A DNA stretch of 6,835 nt from Solirubrobacterales bacterium (GTDB lineage: Bacteria > Actinomycetota > Thermoleophilia > Solirubrobacterales > Solirubrobacteraceae), in the NCBI GenBank assembly GCA_013695395.1, contig JACDAP010000561.1, positions 1 through 6,835 of the forward strand, read 5' to 3'. The notes beneath the pieces are model-generated. The model worked only from the letters and a program-made list of their open reading frames with translations. It did not search any database and had not been told where the DNA came from. A program made the translations under genes and the position numbers. Positions 1 to 5,587 of this stretch are shown here, in pieces (position 1 is the first letter of the stretch; each line of letters begins with the position of its first letter).

Positions 1-625
1 CGGCCCCGTGCTCGGCGGCCAGGGCGAGCGCCGCGGCCGGGGCCTGCGCGGCGGCCAGGCGCCCGCCGCCGACGAGGACCACTCCGGCGAGGAAGCTGAG
101 CAGCGGGTCGGACACCGGTCCGCTGAGCGCGAGCGTGGTGCCCGGCGCGGCACGCAGCCGGTCGATCAGGTCGGCGAGCGTGGGGGCGATCGCGGCGACC
201 GATGCCGGGGTGAAGCTCCGGCGGACCGGACGGCCACGGCGGGAGTAGGTCACCGCGTCGGGCGGTCCGTGATGGCCCGAGAACCGCCTCGGCACGGCGT
301 CCGGCGGCGGCCCGCCCGAGACCGGGGCGACGTGGACGGCGTCGGGATGGCCGGTACCCGGGCCAGGCGGGAGTCCGATCAGGCCGGCGCCGAGCTTGGC
401 GGCCGCCCATGAGAGGGTGAGCCAGTCGGGGGAGAGGGTGCCCGAGCCGCTCAGGAGTGCTCCCGGCCAGACGGCGTGGTCGCGGACGAGTCGCTCGGCG
501 AGCGCGTCGGTGCGCTGTTCCCACTCGCGACGTGAGAGCGATCCCTCAGGGGTGAGGAGGACATGCTCGTCGGGGCGCTGGTCTGCGTACCACTCGAGCG
601 TCCCCGGCCGGGGCGCCGAGGACAC
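1..625 (-). CDS. Acyl-CoA synthetase-like (AMP-binding/ANL superfamily) protein, N-terminal part, runs off the left edge
   Basis: The 208 visible residues resemble the N-terminal domain of ANL-superfamily adenylating enzymes, which activate fatty or aromatic acids with ATP and CoA. Residues 9-47 (TLEWYADQRPDEHVLL, then SLSRREWEQRTDALAERLV) match the usual entry segment, and residues 66-90 (DWLTLSWAAAKLGAGLIGLP) match the conserved 'AALKLGA..VPL' helix and strand. Where the family has the phosphate-binding loop (S-G-T-T-G-x-P-K), this protein reads TYSRRGRPVRRSF at residues 126-138, so the Ser/Thr/Gly-rich loop and its lysine are not evident. The frame is closed upstream by a TGA. The only good start in frame is a GTG at 623-625, with GGGAG at 638-642, twelve bases before it. 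The C-terminal half lies outside the window. Family assignment is fairly safe. Catalytic competence is doubtful, and it may be a non-catalytic or decaying homologue. Confidence 0.72.
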   Translation of the reverse strand, partial: MSSAPRPGTLEWYADQRPDEHVLLTPEGSLSRREWEQRTDALAERLVRDHAVWPGALLSGSGTLSPDWLTLSWAAAKLGAGLIGLPPGPGTGHPDAVHVAPVSGGPPPDAVPRRFSGHHGPPDAVTYSRRGRPVRRSFTPASVAAIAPTLADLIDRLRAAPGTTLALSGPVSDPLLSFLAGVVLVGGGRLAAAQAPAAALALAAEHGA

Positions 626-633
626 GGGGCGCG

Positions 634-732
634 TCAGCTCCCGGAGGTGGTGCCGCCACCGGCGGCGGGGCGCGGCGGCGTGGGCGCGGGGAGCGGGGTG
701 ACCTTCGGATACGTGTAGCTGTGTGATGCCAT
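634..732 (-). CDS. Possible 32-residue Pro/Ala-rich leader ORF upstream of the acyl-CoA synthetase-like gene (doubtful)
   Basis: An ATG at 730-732 opens a 32-codon frame that ends at a TGA (634-636), eight bases before the GTG start of the next gene. The product begins MASHSYTYPKVTPL and then becomes Pro/Ala/Gly-rich, a composition that GC-rich DNA produces easily by chance. No Shine-Dalgarno sequence precedes the ATG. Two alternatives are open. It may simply be untranslated leader, or it may be the original N-terminus of the downstream protein separated by a frameshift, since the two frames differ by one register. No family is recognised. It is listed because it is the only short frame in this gap with a plausible position relative to a gene. 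Confidence 0.2.
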   Translation of the reverse strand: MASHSYTYPKVTPLPAPTPPRPAAGGGTTSGS

Positions 733-788
733 CTCAACGACAACAACGTCACGGGCGCCCGCGTGTTACGTGTTTCATGTGTGATGGA

Positions 789-837
789 GCTCACGCAATG
801 AGCGCGTCCGCGGCGATTCGTGCCCTGCCGCGGGCGT
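789..837 (-). terminator. Tandem hairpins at the 3' end of the membrane-protein gene (possible terminator)
   Basis: Two inverted repeats abut. The first is GCTCA/TGAGC (789-793 and 799-803, 5-base loop). The second is a longer arm pair, 804-814 with 827-837, which forms 11 pairs including two G-T wobbles around a 12-base loop and contains CCGCGGC/GCCGCGG. The longer stem touches the stop codon of the minus-strand gene ending at 837. No T-run follows on the minus strand, so it is not a classic intrinsic terminator. Hairpins without U-tracts are proposed as terminators in high-GC actinobacteria, but here that is inference. Confidence 0.3.
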
Positions 838-1256
838 CAGGCGATCATCGTGCACAGCAGCACGGCGTGCGCGCTCCACAGCACCGTGCGGACGTGGTGG
901 CCGCGGACCAGCCGCCGGCCGGTCGCGGGATCGAACACCTGGCTCAACCTCCCGTGGTCGGGGACCGAGAAGGTGAAGGTGACCAGCCAGGTCAGGACGG
1001 CGAGCGCAAGCCCGGCGAGCGCGGCGGTCGCTCCCACGCCGGCTGGGCGCTCGAGCACGATCAGCCCGCTCCCGGCGAGCTCGACGACCATCGGCGCGAT
1101 CACCACGTAGCCCGTCCGGCTCGTGTGCACGGCGTGATACGCGCGCCACTCGGGTGCACCCACCCACGCGAACAGCGGATAGTGAACGACCGAGATGAAC
1201 CAGGAGAGTCCGGCCATGAAGGCGGTGGCGAGGAGGACGATCAGCAGGAGGGTCAT
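837..1256 (-). CDS. Four-helix integral membrane protein of unknown function
   Basis: This 139-residue protein is mostly hydrophobic, with probable membrane helices at about residues 2-24, 49-68, 76-97 and 121-138. Short polar loops carry conserved-looking residues: VVHYPLF (24-29), YHAVH (40-44), VPDHGRL (98-104) and RRLVRGHHVRT (114-124). This pattern (His-Tyr-Pro after helix 1, a 'V-P-x-H' after helix 3, and an arginine-rich loop before helix 4) recalls a family of small unnamed bacterial membrane proteins, but I cannot name it with certainty. The ATG at 1254-1256 was chosen because helix 1 begins immediately after it. The frame stays open upstream to 1562, but that extension runs antisense through the neighbouring plus-strand gene. 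No Shine-Dalgarno sequence is visible. It is divergent from the gene at 1296, with only 39 bp between the starts. Histidines could indicate metal or redox chemistry, but nothing proves it. Confidence 0.75.
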   Translation of the reverse strand: MTLLLIVLLATAFMAGLSWFISVVHYPLFAWVGAPEWRAYHAVHTSRTGYVVIAPMVVELAGSGLIVLERPAGVGATAALAGLALAVLTWLVTFTFSVPDHGRLSQVFDPATGRRLVRGHHVRTVLWSAHAVLLCTMIA

Positions 1257-1283
1257 GGCGCACTGGGGGATACGGACGACACG

Positions 1284-1289
1284 TAGACT
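1284..1289 (+). promoter_or_regulatory. -10 hexamer TAGACT placed for a leaderless transcript
   Basis: TAGACT lies exactly six bases before the ATG at 1296, so transcription would begin at or next to the start codon. There is no Shine-Dalgarno sequence. No convincing -35 box is seen 16-18 bases upstream. The same layout recurs at 6641 and, with one more base of spacing, at 4792. Confidence 0.5.
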
Positions 1290-1295
1290 CGGCCG

Positions 1296-1697
1296 ATGGA
1301 CCCCTTCGTGGTCATCATCCTCGGCGGCGTCGGCGGACTCGTCATCGGCCTGCTCCTCCTCGGTCGCTTCTACCCGGGTTCCGGGGCGGAGACGATCGAC
1401 TGGAAGCCCACCCGCTCCGCCGAGGTCGAGGTGCAGAACGAGATCGACGATCTCGACCAGATGCTCGCCGCCACCAACCGGCGACGCCGGGCGCGCGGCA
1501 AGCCCGAGCTCACCGAGGACTCGATTGCGCTGGAGATCGCCCAGGAGACGCGCAGCGCTCACAAGCGCCGCGAGGAGTACGTCGACGAGCTCGACCTCGC
1601 GCAGATGCTCGACGCGAAGAACGCCCGCCGCCTGAGGAAGGGGAAGCCGCCGATGACGCTCGAGGACTACAAGCGCTCGATCGATGGCCCGCTGTGA
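1296..1697 (+). CDS. Membrane-anchored protein of unknown function with an internal 19-residue repeat
   Basis: The 133-residue protein starts with a single membrane helix (about residues 4-23, FVVIILGGVGGLVIGLLLLG), followed by a soluble, highly charged region rich in Arg, Lys, Glu and Asp. Residues 55-73 and 103-121 form an ungapped repeat with 11 identities in 19 positions. Its shared pattern is Q-M-L-x-A-x-N-x-R-R-x-x-x-G-K-P-x-x-T, and each copy is preceded by Asp/Glu-rich helix. The segment between the copies is predicted helical. No enzymatic motif is seen, so a scaffold or adaptor facing the cytoplasm is plausible, but that is inference. The ATG was chosen because the membrane helix follows directly and a -10-like hexamer lies six bases upstream. 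The stop overlaps the start of the next gene (GTGA), which indicates translational coupling. Confidence 0.82.
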   Translation: MDPFVVIILGGVGGLVIGLLLLGRFYPGSGAETIDWKPTRSAEVEVQNEIDDLDQMLAATNRRRRARGKPELTEDSIALEIAQETRSAHKRREEYVDELDLAQMLDAKNARRLRKGKPPMTLEDYKRSIDGPL

Positions 1698-2191
1698 GGG
1701 CGCTCGTCGTCGGCGGTGGCTCCGCCCGCGGGCTCGCGCTCACGCGGGCGCTGGCGGCCGACGACCATGCCGTACGGGTGGTCACCCGGACCGAGGAGCG
1801 TCGGAAGGTAATCGAGTCGGCGGGCGGTGAATGCTGGATCGGGACCCCGGACGCGATCGGCACGCTCCGCTACGCCCTCGACAACGTGACGGTGCTCCTC
1901 TGGCTGCTCGGGACCGCGGAGGGTGGTGACGTCGCCGCGCTGCACGGATCGCGGCTGGCGATGATGCTCGAGCGCGTCACCGACTCGACGGTCCGCGGCG
2001 TGGTCTACGAGGCTGCGGGGACGGTCCCCGCCGAAGCGCTCGCCGCCGGGGAGCACGAGATCCGCGAGGCGAGCCGGAAGAACGAGATCCCGTTCCGGCT
2101 TCTCCCGGCCGACCCCCGCGGCGACGAGGAACAGTGGCTGCGCACGACGCTCGGCCTGATCGACTCGCTGCTCGGGCCCGAGCGCGGCTGA
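1694..2191 (+). CDS. Rossmann-fold NAD(P)-binding-like protein, possible short sugar epimerase/SDR relative
   Basis: The 165-residue product starts MRALVVGGGSARGLALTRAL, a beta-strand, glycine-rich turn and helix as in nucleotide-binding Rossmann folds. The glycine pattern (GGGSARG) departs from the canonical G-x-x-G-x-x-G spacing of atypical SDRs. Residues 28-37 (RVVTRTEERR) would be the second strand and the basic stretch that often contacts NADP phosphate. Residues 66-74 (TVLLWLLGT) fit the strand ending at the cofactor. The protein is much shorter than typical atypical SDRs (about 250-300 residues) and shows no YxxxK catalytic pair, so it may bind a nucleotide without acting as a dehydrogenase. 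The GTG start overlaps the preceding TGA by four bases, so translation is probably coupled to the membrane-anchored protein and the two may work together. Its stop is one base from the stop of the converging gene. Confidence 0.78.
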   Translation: MRALVVGGGSARGLALTRALAADDHAVRVVTRTEERRKVIESAGGECWIGTPDAIGTLRYALDNVTVLLWLLGTAEGGDVAALHGSRLAMMLERVTDSTVRGVVYEAAGTVPAEALAAGEHEIREASRKNEIPFRLLPADPRGDEEQWLRTTLGLIDSLLGPERG

Positions 2192-2192
2192 G

Positions 2193-2471
2193 CTACTGCA
2201 CGTCGAGCGGACCGGGTGCGACCGACGGTGCGGACCGCTCCGCCCACGGGGCGGGCGCGATCGGGCCGTCGCCCTCGATCGCCGTGGCGGCGAGGAACAG
2301 CACGAAGAGCACGAGCAGAAGGGCGGCGAAGCCGAGCAGGGTGCGCACGACGACCGCGCCGAAGCCCGGTCCGCGGTTGGCCTGCACCAACTCGGCGGTG
2401 GTGGGCTGGCGGGTGCGGGCGGCAGAATTGCCAGGGCCGGCGATGAATGGTCGGTGCGGGTCGGACGCCAT
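2193..2471 (-). CDS. Small single-pass membrane protein of unknown function
   Basis: This 92-residue protein has a polar, Pro/Arg-containing N-terminus (residues 1-36), one strong membrane helix at about residues 38-64 (GAVVVRTLLGFAALLLVLFV onward), and a Pro/Ala-rich tail (residues 68-92). The positive charge before the helix suggests an N-in orientation. No family is recognised. The frame is open further upstream to 2723, but that part lies antisense within the Nudix gene. The ATG at 2469-2471 sits six bases after a -10-like GATAGT and has no Shine-Dalgarno sequence, so it probably has its own leaderless transcript although it follows the Nudix gene by 57 bp. It ends with TAG, one of only two natural amber stops in the window. 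Confidence 0.7.
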   Translation of the reverse strand: MASDPHRPFIAGPGNSAARTRQPTTAELVQANRGPGFGAVVVRTLLGFAALLLVLFVLFLAATAIEGDGPIAPAPWAERSAPSVAPGPLDVQ

Positions 2472-2477
2472 GCCCGC

Positions 2478-2483
2478 ACTATC
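2478..2483 (-). promoter_or_regulatory. -10-like hexamer GATAGT six bases before an ATG
   Basis: On the minus strand GATAGT (4 of 6 matches to TATAAT) is followed by six bases and the ATG at 2471. The distance is the same as for the hexamers before 1296 and 6653. A 5-bp hairpin (CCGGC/GCCGG, 2490-2504) lies just upstream of it. Confidence 0.4.
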
Positions 2484-2527
2484 CCCGATCCGGCTCGCCG
2501 CCGGCCGGGCGGTGGACGAAGAGGCCG

Positions 2528-3127
2528 TCAGCCGGGGATGCGAGTGAGGAGGTCGCCGAGCATCCGTGCAGTGGCACCCCACACGAGCGTCTCCCCGACG
2601 ACGTAGACGTCGGTCCGGAACGGGACGCCGCGGCGGAGCATCCGCCGGCGGTCGGCCCCGGCACGCAGTGTGCTCAGCGGGAACTCGAGCACCTCGGCCA
2701 CTTCGTCCGCGCTCGGCACCCACCGCTGGCCGGGCTCGATCAGCCCGACGAAGGGGTAGACCGCGTAGTCGGTCGCGATCGTGGGGGTCGGCTGAAGAGC
2801 GCCGACCACCTCCACGCCGCCCGGCGCGAGACCGATCTCCTCGTGCGCCTCCCGCAGCGCGGTGACCTGGAGGTTCGCATCCTCGGGGTCACGGCGCCCG
2901 CCGGGAAAGGAGACCTCGCCGGCGTGGCGGCGCAGGTCGTCGCGGCGCCTGGTGAGCACCACGTGGAGCTCCCCGCCTGAGAGGAAGAGCGGGACGAGCA
3001 CGGCAGCCTCGGTTCGCCCGTGGACCTTCAGGGCCGCAGCGTCGCGGGCGCTGAGAAGCGCCGCGGAGAGCGAGGCCGCGACCGCTGCGCGGTCCTGACC
3101 GTCAGTGCGCGAGGCTGACGCGCTCAA
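2528..3127 (-). CDS. Nudix hydrolase, CoA pyrophosphatase type
   Basis: The 199-residue protein carries the features of the CoA-cleaving Nudix subgroup (NUDT7/NUDT8/Pcd1/YeaB relatives), which splits CoA or acyl-CoA into 3',5'-ADP and (acyl)phosphopantetheine. Residues 57-77 contain the UPF0035-type motif (VLTRRRDDLRRHAGEVSFPGG). The Nudix box follows, ending in LREAHEEIGL (91-100), whose Glu residues bind the catalytic metal. An aromatic 'DYAVYPFVG' strand (120-128) and a C-terminal 'VWGATARMLGDLL' helix (182-194) complete the fold. Length is normal for the family. The likely start is TTG at 3125-3127, which places the first 26 bases inside the OsmC gene. No ATG is available in frame before the conserved core and there is only a weak purine stretch (GAAGAG) upstream, so the exact start is uncertain. 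Overlap with the OsmC gene implies co-expression. Confidence 0.9.
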   Translation of the reverse strand: MSASASRTDGQDRAAVAASLSAALLSARDAAALKVHGRTEAAVLVPLFLSGGELHVVLTRRRDDLRRHAGEVSFPGGRRDPEDANLQVTALREAHEEIGLAPGGVEVVGALQPTPTIATDYAVYPFVGLIEPGQRWVPSADEVAEVLEFPLSTLRAGADRRRMLRRGVPFRTDVYVVGETLVWGATARMLGDLLTRIPG

Positions 3128-3506
3128 CGTGCTCTTCGAACATCACTTCGCTCTCCAGCGTGCGGTGCACGGGGCACTTCGCGGCGATGATCTGCAGCTT
3201 CCGGGCGATCTCCTCCGGCATGTTCTCGGGGAGGCGCAGCGTCATGGCGAAGCGGGTCGGGCAGCCACGCTCGCCCGGGGTGTAGTCGGCTTCGACCTCG
3301 ACCCCGTCGATGTCCCAGCCCTTGCGCTGCGCGTACATCTCCATCGTGATGGCGGTGCACGAGGCGAGCGCGGCGGCAAGGAGCTCCTCCGGGCTGGGGC
3401 CGCTGTCCTGCCCCCCGATGTCCTTGGGTTCGTCCACCGTGAGCTGGTGGGACCGGACACGGACCGACTGCTTGAAGTGGCCCGCACGCGTGGAGGTTGC
3501 CTTCAT
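3102..3506 (-). CDS. OsmC/Ohr-family peroxiredoxin-like protein
   Basis: The 134-residue product has the full OsmC fold signature. PSPEELLAAALASCTAITM (38-56) carries the conserved Glu41 and first redox cysteine Cys50, and AAKCPVHRTLE (108-118) carries the second cysteine, Cys111. The family reduces organic hydroperoxides through this cysteine pair and is cytoplasmic. The 'AKCPVHRTL' form and the 'MEMYAQRKGWDIDGVEVE' strand (55-72) are typical of the YhfA-like OsmC branch rather than the Ohr branch. An additional cysteine (Cys82, in GERGCPTRF) is present; it is not known to be catalytic. The ATG at 3504-3506 has no Shine-Dalgarno sequence but has a TACGAT hexamer nine bases upstream. It lies 33 bp after the DUF1015 gene and overlaps the Nudix gene, so it is probably transcribed with both neighbours and also from its own promoter. 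Confidence 0.93.
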   Translation of the reverse strand: MKATSTRAGHFKQSVRVRSHQLTVDEPKDIGGQDSGPSPEELLAAALASCTAITMEMYAQRKGWDIDGVEVEADYTPGERGCPTRFAMTLRLPENMPEEIARKLQIIAAKCPVHRTLESEVMFEEHVERVSLAH

Positions 3507-3515
3507 GGTCGTTAC

Positions 3516-3521
3516 ATCGTA
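3516..3521 (-). promoter_or_regulatory. -10-like hexamer TACGAT before the OsmC gene
   Basis: TACGAT (4 of 6 matches to TATAAT) lies nine bases before the ATG at 3506 on the minus strand, which would leave a leader of only about two or three bases. No -35 box is convincing. It lies in the 33-bp gap after the DUF1015 stop. Confidence 0.35.
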
Positions 3522-3539
3522 GGCGAGCGGGTCAGCGGA

Positions 3540-4784
3540 TCAGACGAGCGGGTTGAACAGCAGCCCGGTCGGGACCTTCGGCGTGAAGAACGTCGACTTG
3601 GGTGGCATCACGTGTCCCGCGGCGGCGAGCTCGCGAACCTGAGCGATCGGGGTCGCGCGCAGGAAGAACGCGCAGTCCCAGGTGCCGTCGAGCACGAGCT
3701 CGCGGGCCTCGTCGTCGCTGCGGGCGTAGCCGAGGCCCTCGAGTGAGGCGATCGCCTCGTCGTCGAGCCCGACGGGACCGCGGAGGATCAGCGCCTCGAG
3801 CACCGCGGTGTCGAGGCGGCGGAGGCCCTTCGGCAGGACCGCGTCCGCGCTGGCCTGGTCCTTGAGGGTCAGACGGAACGGCTGGCCATGGAAGCCGTCG
3901 AGGTATCCGAGCTGGAGCGGCCCCTCGCCGGGCGGCGGTGCGAGCTCCTCCATGCTGATCTTCTCGAGGTCGAAGTGCTCGATGAGCGTGTCCCGCAGCG
4001 CACCTTGTCGGTCGGTTCCCGAGATGCCCGCGAGCAGGCGGTGGGTGGGGAGGATCTGCAGGCCGGGATCGTCGAGGCTGACGAGCAGCGCGAGGAGGAA
4101 GCGGTGCTCGCCGGCGCCGCCGAGCTCCTCCGCGTAGGCGCGCGCGGTCTCGTAGCGGTGATGGCCGTCGGCGATCAGCAGGTCCGCGCCGATCAGTGCG
4201 GTCTGCGCGGCGGCGATGCGGTCCGGGTCGGCGATGCGCCACAGGCGGTGGAGGGTGTCGTCCGCGTCGCGGGCCTCGCCCCACGGTGGTGCGTCGCCGA
4301 GGCCGTCGGTGAGCGGGCCGACGGCGTCACCAGGATGCAGCGCGAAGATGGGGGAGAGGTTGGTCTTCGTGGCGCGGGCCAGCCGCAGGCGGTCCTCGAT
4401 GGGCCCGGGGTGCGTGCGCTCGTGCGGCCGGATCCCGGCCGCAGCCTCGTCGGTGAGCGGGAGCCGGCCGAGCACGCCCCGCCGCGTGCGGGGGGTGCCG
4501 TCGGGCGCGGCGTACTACTGCTCGAGCAGCCAGAGCGCCGGGTCGGGATCGCGCACGACGACCCTCTCGGCGCGCCACTGGGCCAGCAGGGCCGCGGCGT
4601 GCTCGTAGGGGTCCGGCTCACCTTCGGGGAGGTCGAGGGCGACGACGTTGTGCGGGCTGCGCTTCAGGAGTGCGGCCCGCTGGCCCGCGTCGACGACGTC
4701 GTAGGGCGGGGCGATCAGCGTGCTGAGGGCTCCCGCGACCTCAAGGTCGTAGTGGAGGGCACAGAGCGGCTGGAGGTCGGCCAT
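3540..4784 (-). pseudogene. DUF1015 family protein interrupted by one in-frame amber codon
   Basis: Read as one frame, this is a 414-codon DUF1015 gene, close to the usual family length of about 400 residues, with a single TAG at codon 90 (4515-4517). The N-terminal part (MADLQPLCALHYDLEVAG, then IAPPYDVV and SPHNVVALDLP) and the rest (RPHERTHPGP, LARATKTNLSPIFALH, LLIADGHHRYETARAYAEE, ILPTHRLLAG, ending in FNPLV) are all intact and in the same register, with no frameshift. The motif just before the stop (ALWLLEQ) and just after it (YAAPDGTPRTRRGVLGRL) corresponds to a family segment that is normally continuous. The function of DUF1015 is unknown. A GTG at 4473-4475 could restart translation and give a 311-residue product lacking the N-terminal domain, but without a clear ribosome-binding site. 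The start at 4784 is preceded by TAGCGT and seven bases. Explanations are a recent nonsense mutation, a sequencing error, or readthrough. Confidence 0.88.
4515..4517 (-). other. In-frame TAG inside DUF1015 (codon 90)
   Basis: The codon sits between GAG CAG and TAC GCC on the minus strand. One-base changes from GAG, CAG, AAG, TGG, TAC or TCG would create it. Family members usually carry an acidic or polar residue here, so GAG to TAG is a simple possibility. Confidence 0.9.
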
Positions 4785-4791
4785 CCGGCCG

Positions 4792-4797
4792 ACGCTA
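4792..4797 (-). promoter_or_regulatory. -10-like hexamer TAGCGT before the DUF1015 gene
   Basis: TAGCGT is followed by seven bases (CGGCCGG) and the ATG at 4784. The hexamer starts inside the 13-bp gap directly after the CAP-gene stop (4798-4800). The six bases after the hexamer, CGGCCG, are the same six that follow TAGACT at 1284. There is no Shine-Dalgarno sequence. Confidence 0.4.
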
Positions 4798-5382
4798 TCA
4801 GCGGTGCACGCGTGCTCCGAAGACGTTCGTGAAGGTTGCTGCGCGGCCGCCGACGCTCGAGTCGGGGACAGCCGCGATCACGCCGAACCCTGCCTCGCGG
4901 AAGCCCCGGCGGAGGATGTTGTCGCGGTGCCCGGAGCTCTTCATCCAGCCGGCGACGATGCTCCGGGGCGTGCTGAGATGTCCGGTTCCCCAAGCGATGT
5001 TCTCGCCGAGAGACCAGCGCTTGAGCGTGCCCCTGATGTAGCTCGTGCGCTTGACACGGTCGGCGAGGGTGCTGCCGTCCGGCGAGACGTGATCGAAGAA
5101 CTCTTCGGCGATCATGCGCTTCGTGTAGCGGGCCGCCACGCCCTCGAGCGTCCGGTTGCGCCGGAGCTTGACCCGGCCGCGCTTCATGCGCTCGCGGTTG
5201 ACCAGGCAGAGCGTCGCCATGCGGACCTGCGACCTGTTGCGGGAGGTCGGGATCTTGTCGGCGTAGCTGCCGCACGACGCGGTCCCCGATGCAGCACCTG
5301 ACGATGCGTTCGCGGTGGCGCCCGACCCTAGGAGGAGGGCGAGGAGAACAGGCGCGAGGAGCGTGATCAGTCGGTAGCGCAT
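4798..5382 (-). CDS. Secreted CAP-domain (SCP/PR-1-like) protein
   Basis: The 194-residue product begins with a signal peptide: MRYR, a hydrophobic core at residues 5-20 (LITLLAPVLLALLLGS), and a likely cleavage after ATANA (residue 26). The mature part is a CAP domain with the usual landmarks: LCLVNRERMKRGRVKLRRN (58-76), FFDHVSPDG (95-103) with His98, SLGENIAWGTG (124-134) with Glu127, and AGWMKSSGHRDNILRRGFREAGFG (144-167) with His152. His98, Glu127 and His152 match the family's metal/active-site cluster. Cys37 and Cys59 may form a disulfide. It probably acts outside the cell or at the wall; the substrate is unknown. The ATG at 5380-5382 was chosen for the signal peptide and a GGAGA five bases upstream. 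The longer in-frame version starting at 5487 would overlap the tRNA-Pro gene. It is divergent from tRNA-Pro and heads the minus-strand cluster. Confidence 0.9.
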   Translation of the reverse strand: MRYRLITLLAPVLLALLLGSGATANASSGAASGTASCGSYADKIPTSRNRSQVRMATLCLVNRERMKRGRVKLRRNRTLEGVAARYTKRMIAEEFFDHVSPDGSTLADRVKRTSYIRGTLKRWSLGENIAWGTGHLSTPRSIVAGWMKSSGHRDNILRRGFREAGFGVIAAVPDSSVGGRAATFTNVFGARVHR

Positions 5383-5385
5383 GTG

Positions 5386-5391
5386 TCTCCG
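5386..5391 (-). promoter_or_regulatory. Ribosome-binding site of the CAP-domain gene
   Basis: On the minus strand CGGAGA lies just before CAC-ATG. It is the clearest Shine-Dalgarno sequence in the window and supports the ATG at 5382 over the longer upstream frame. Confidence 0.6.
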
Positions 5392-5441
5392 ATCGACGCC
5401 TTGCAACACGCCTTGAGAAGCGTGCTTCGAACCTGGACGGA

Positions 5442-5447
5442 TATGGT
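5442..5447 (+). promoter_or_regulatory. -10-like hexamer TATGGT upstream of tRNA-Pro
   Basis: TATGGT lies 12 bases before the mature tRNA-Pro start, a plausible distance for a short 5' leader. No -35 box stands out at 16-18 bp spacing; TTGAGA at 5413 is 23 bp away and too far. Confidence 0.3.
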
Positions 5448-5459
5448 TAGGGCGCGCCG

Positions 5460-5533
<74 letters not shown>

Positions 5534-5546
5534 TCGCCTGTCGCTG

Positions 5547-5575
5547 TGGACGCCGGGCGGCCCGCCGACTAGCCT
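5547..5575 (+). promoter_or_regulatory. Promoter candidate for tRNA-Arg
   Basis: TGGACG (5547-5552, 4 of 6 matches to TTGACA) and TAGCCT (5570-5575) are separated by 17 bp, and the tRNA begins 12 bases later. This suggests the tRNA-Arg gene has its own promoter in addition to any readthrough from tRNA-Pro. Confidence 0.45.
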
Positions 5576-5587
5576 CTTGCGGCACAC

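Noticed and set aside
752..761. Palindrome CGGGCGCCCG repeated at 6400-6409 as a shared regulatory site
   Set aside because: Ten-base GC palindromes occur readily by chance at this base composition, and the flanking bases are not shared.
546..794. 82-codon minus-strand frame rich in Arg and Pro
   Set aside because: It overlaps the acyl-CoA synthetase-like gene in another register, and its low-complexity composition is typical of a shadow frame.
837..1562. Longer version of the minus-strand membrane protein starting at 1562
   Set aside because: The extra N-terminus runs antisense through the plus-strand repeat protein and shows no membrane or domain features. The natural start is at 1256.
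4515..4517. Amber recoding (pyrrolysine or another inserted residue) as explanation of the DUF1015 stop
   Set aside because: Two other genes in the window end in TAG at natural lengths, and no suppressor tRNA or insertion machinery is visible here.
3888..4832. A 314-codon open frame on the plus strand
   Set aside because: It is antisense to the DUF1015 gene, whose conserved motifs are clear on the minus strand. Long antisense frames are expected in DNA this rich in GC.
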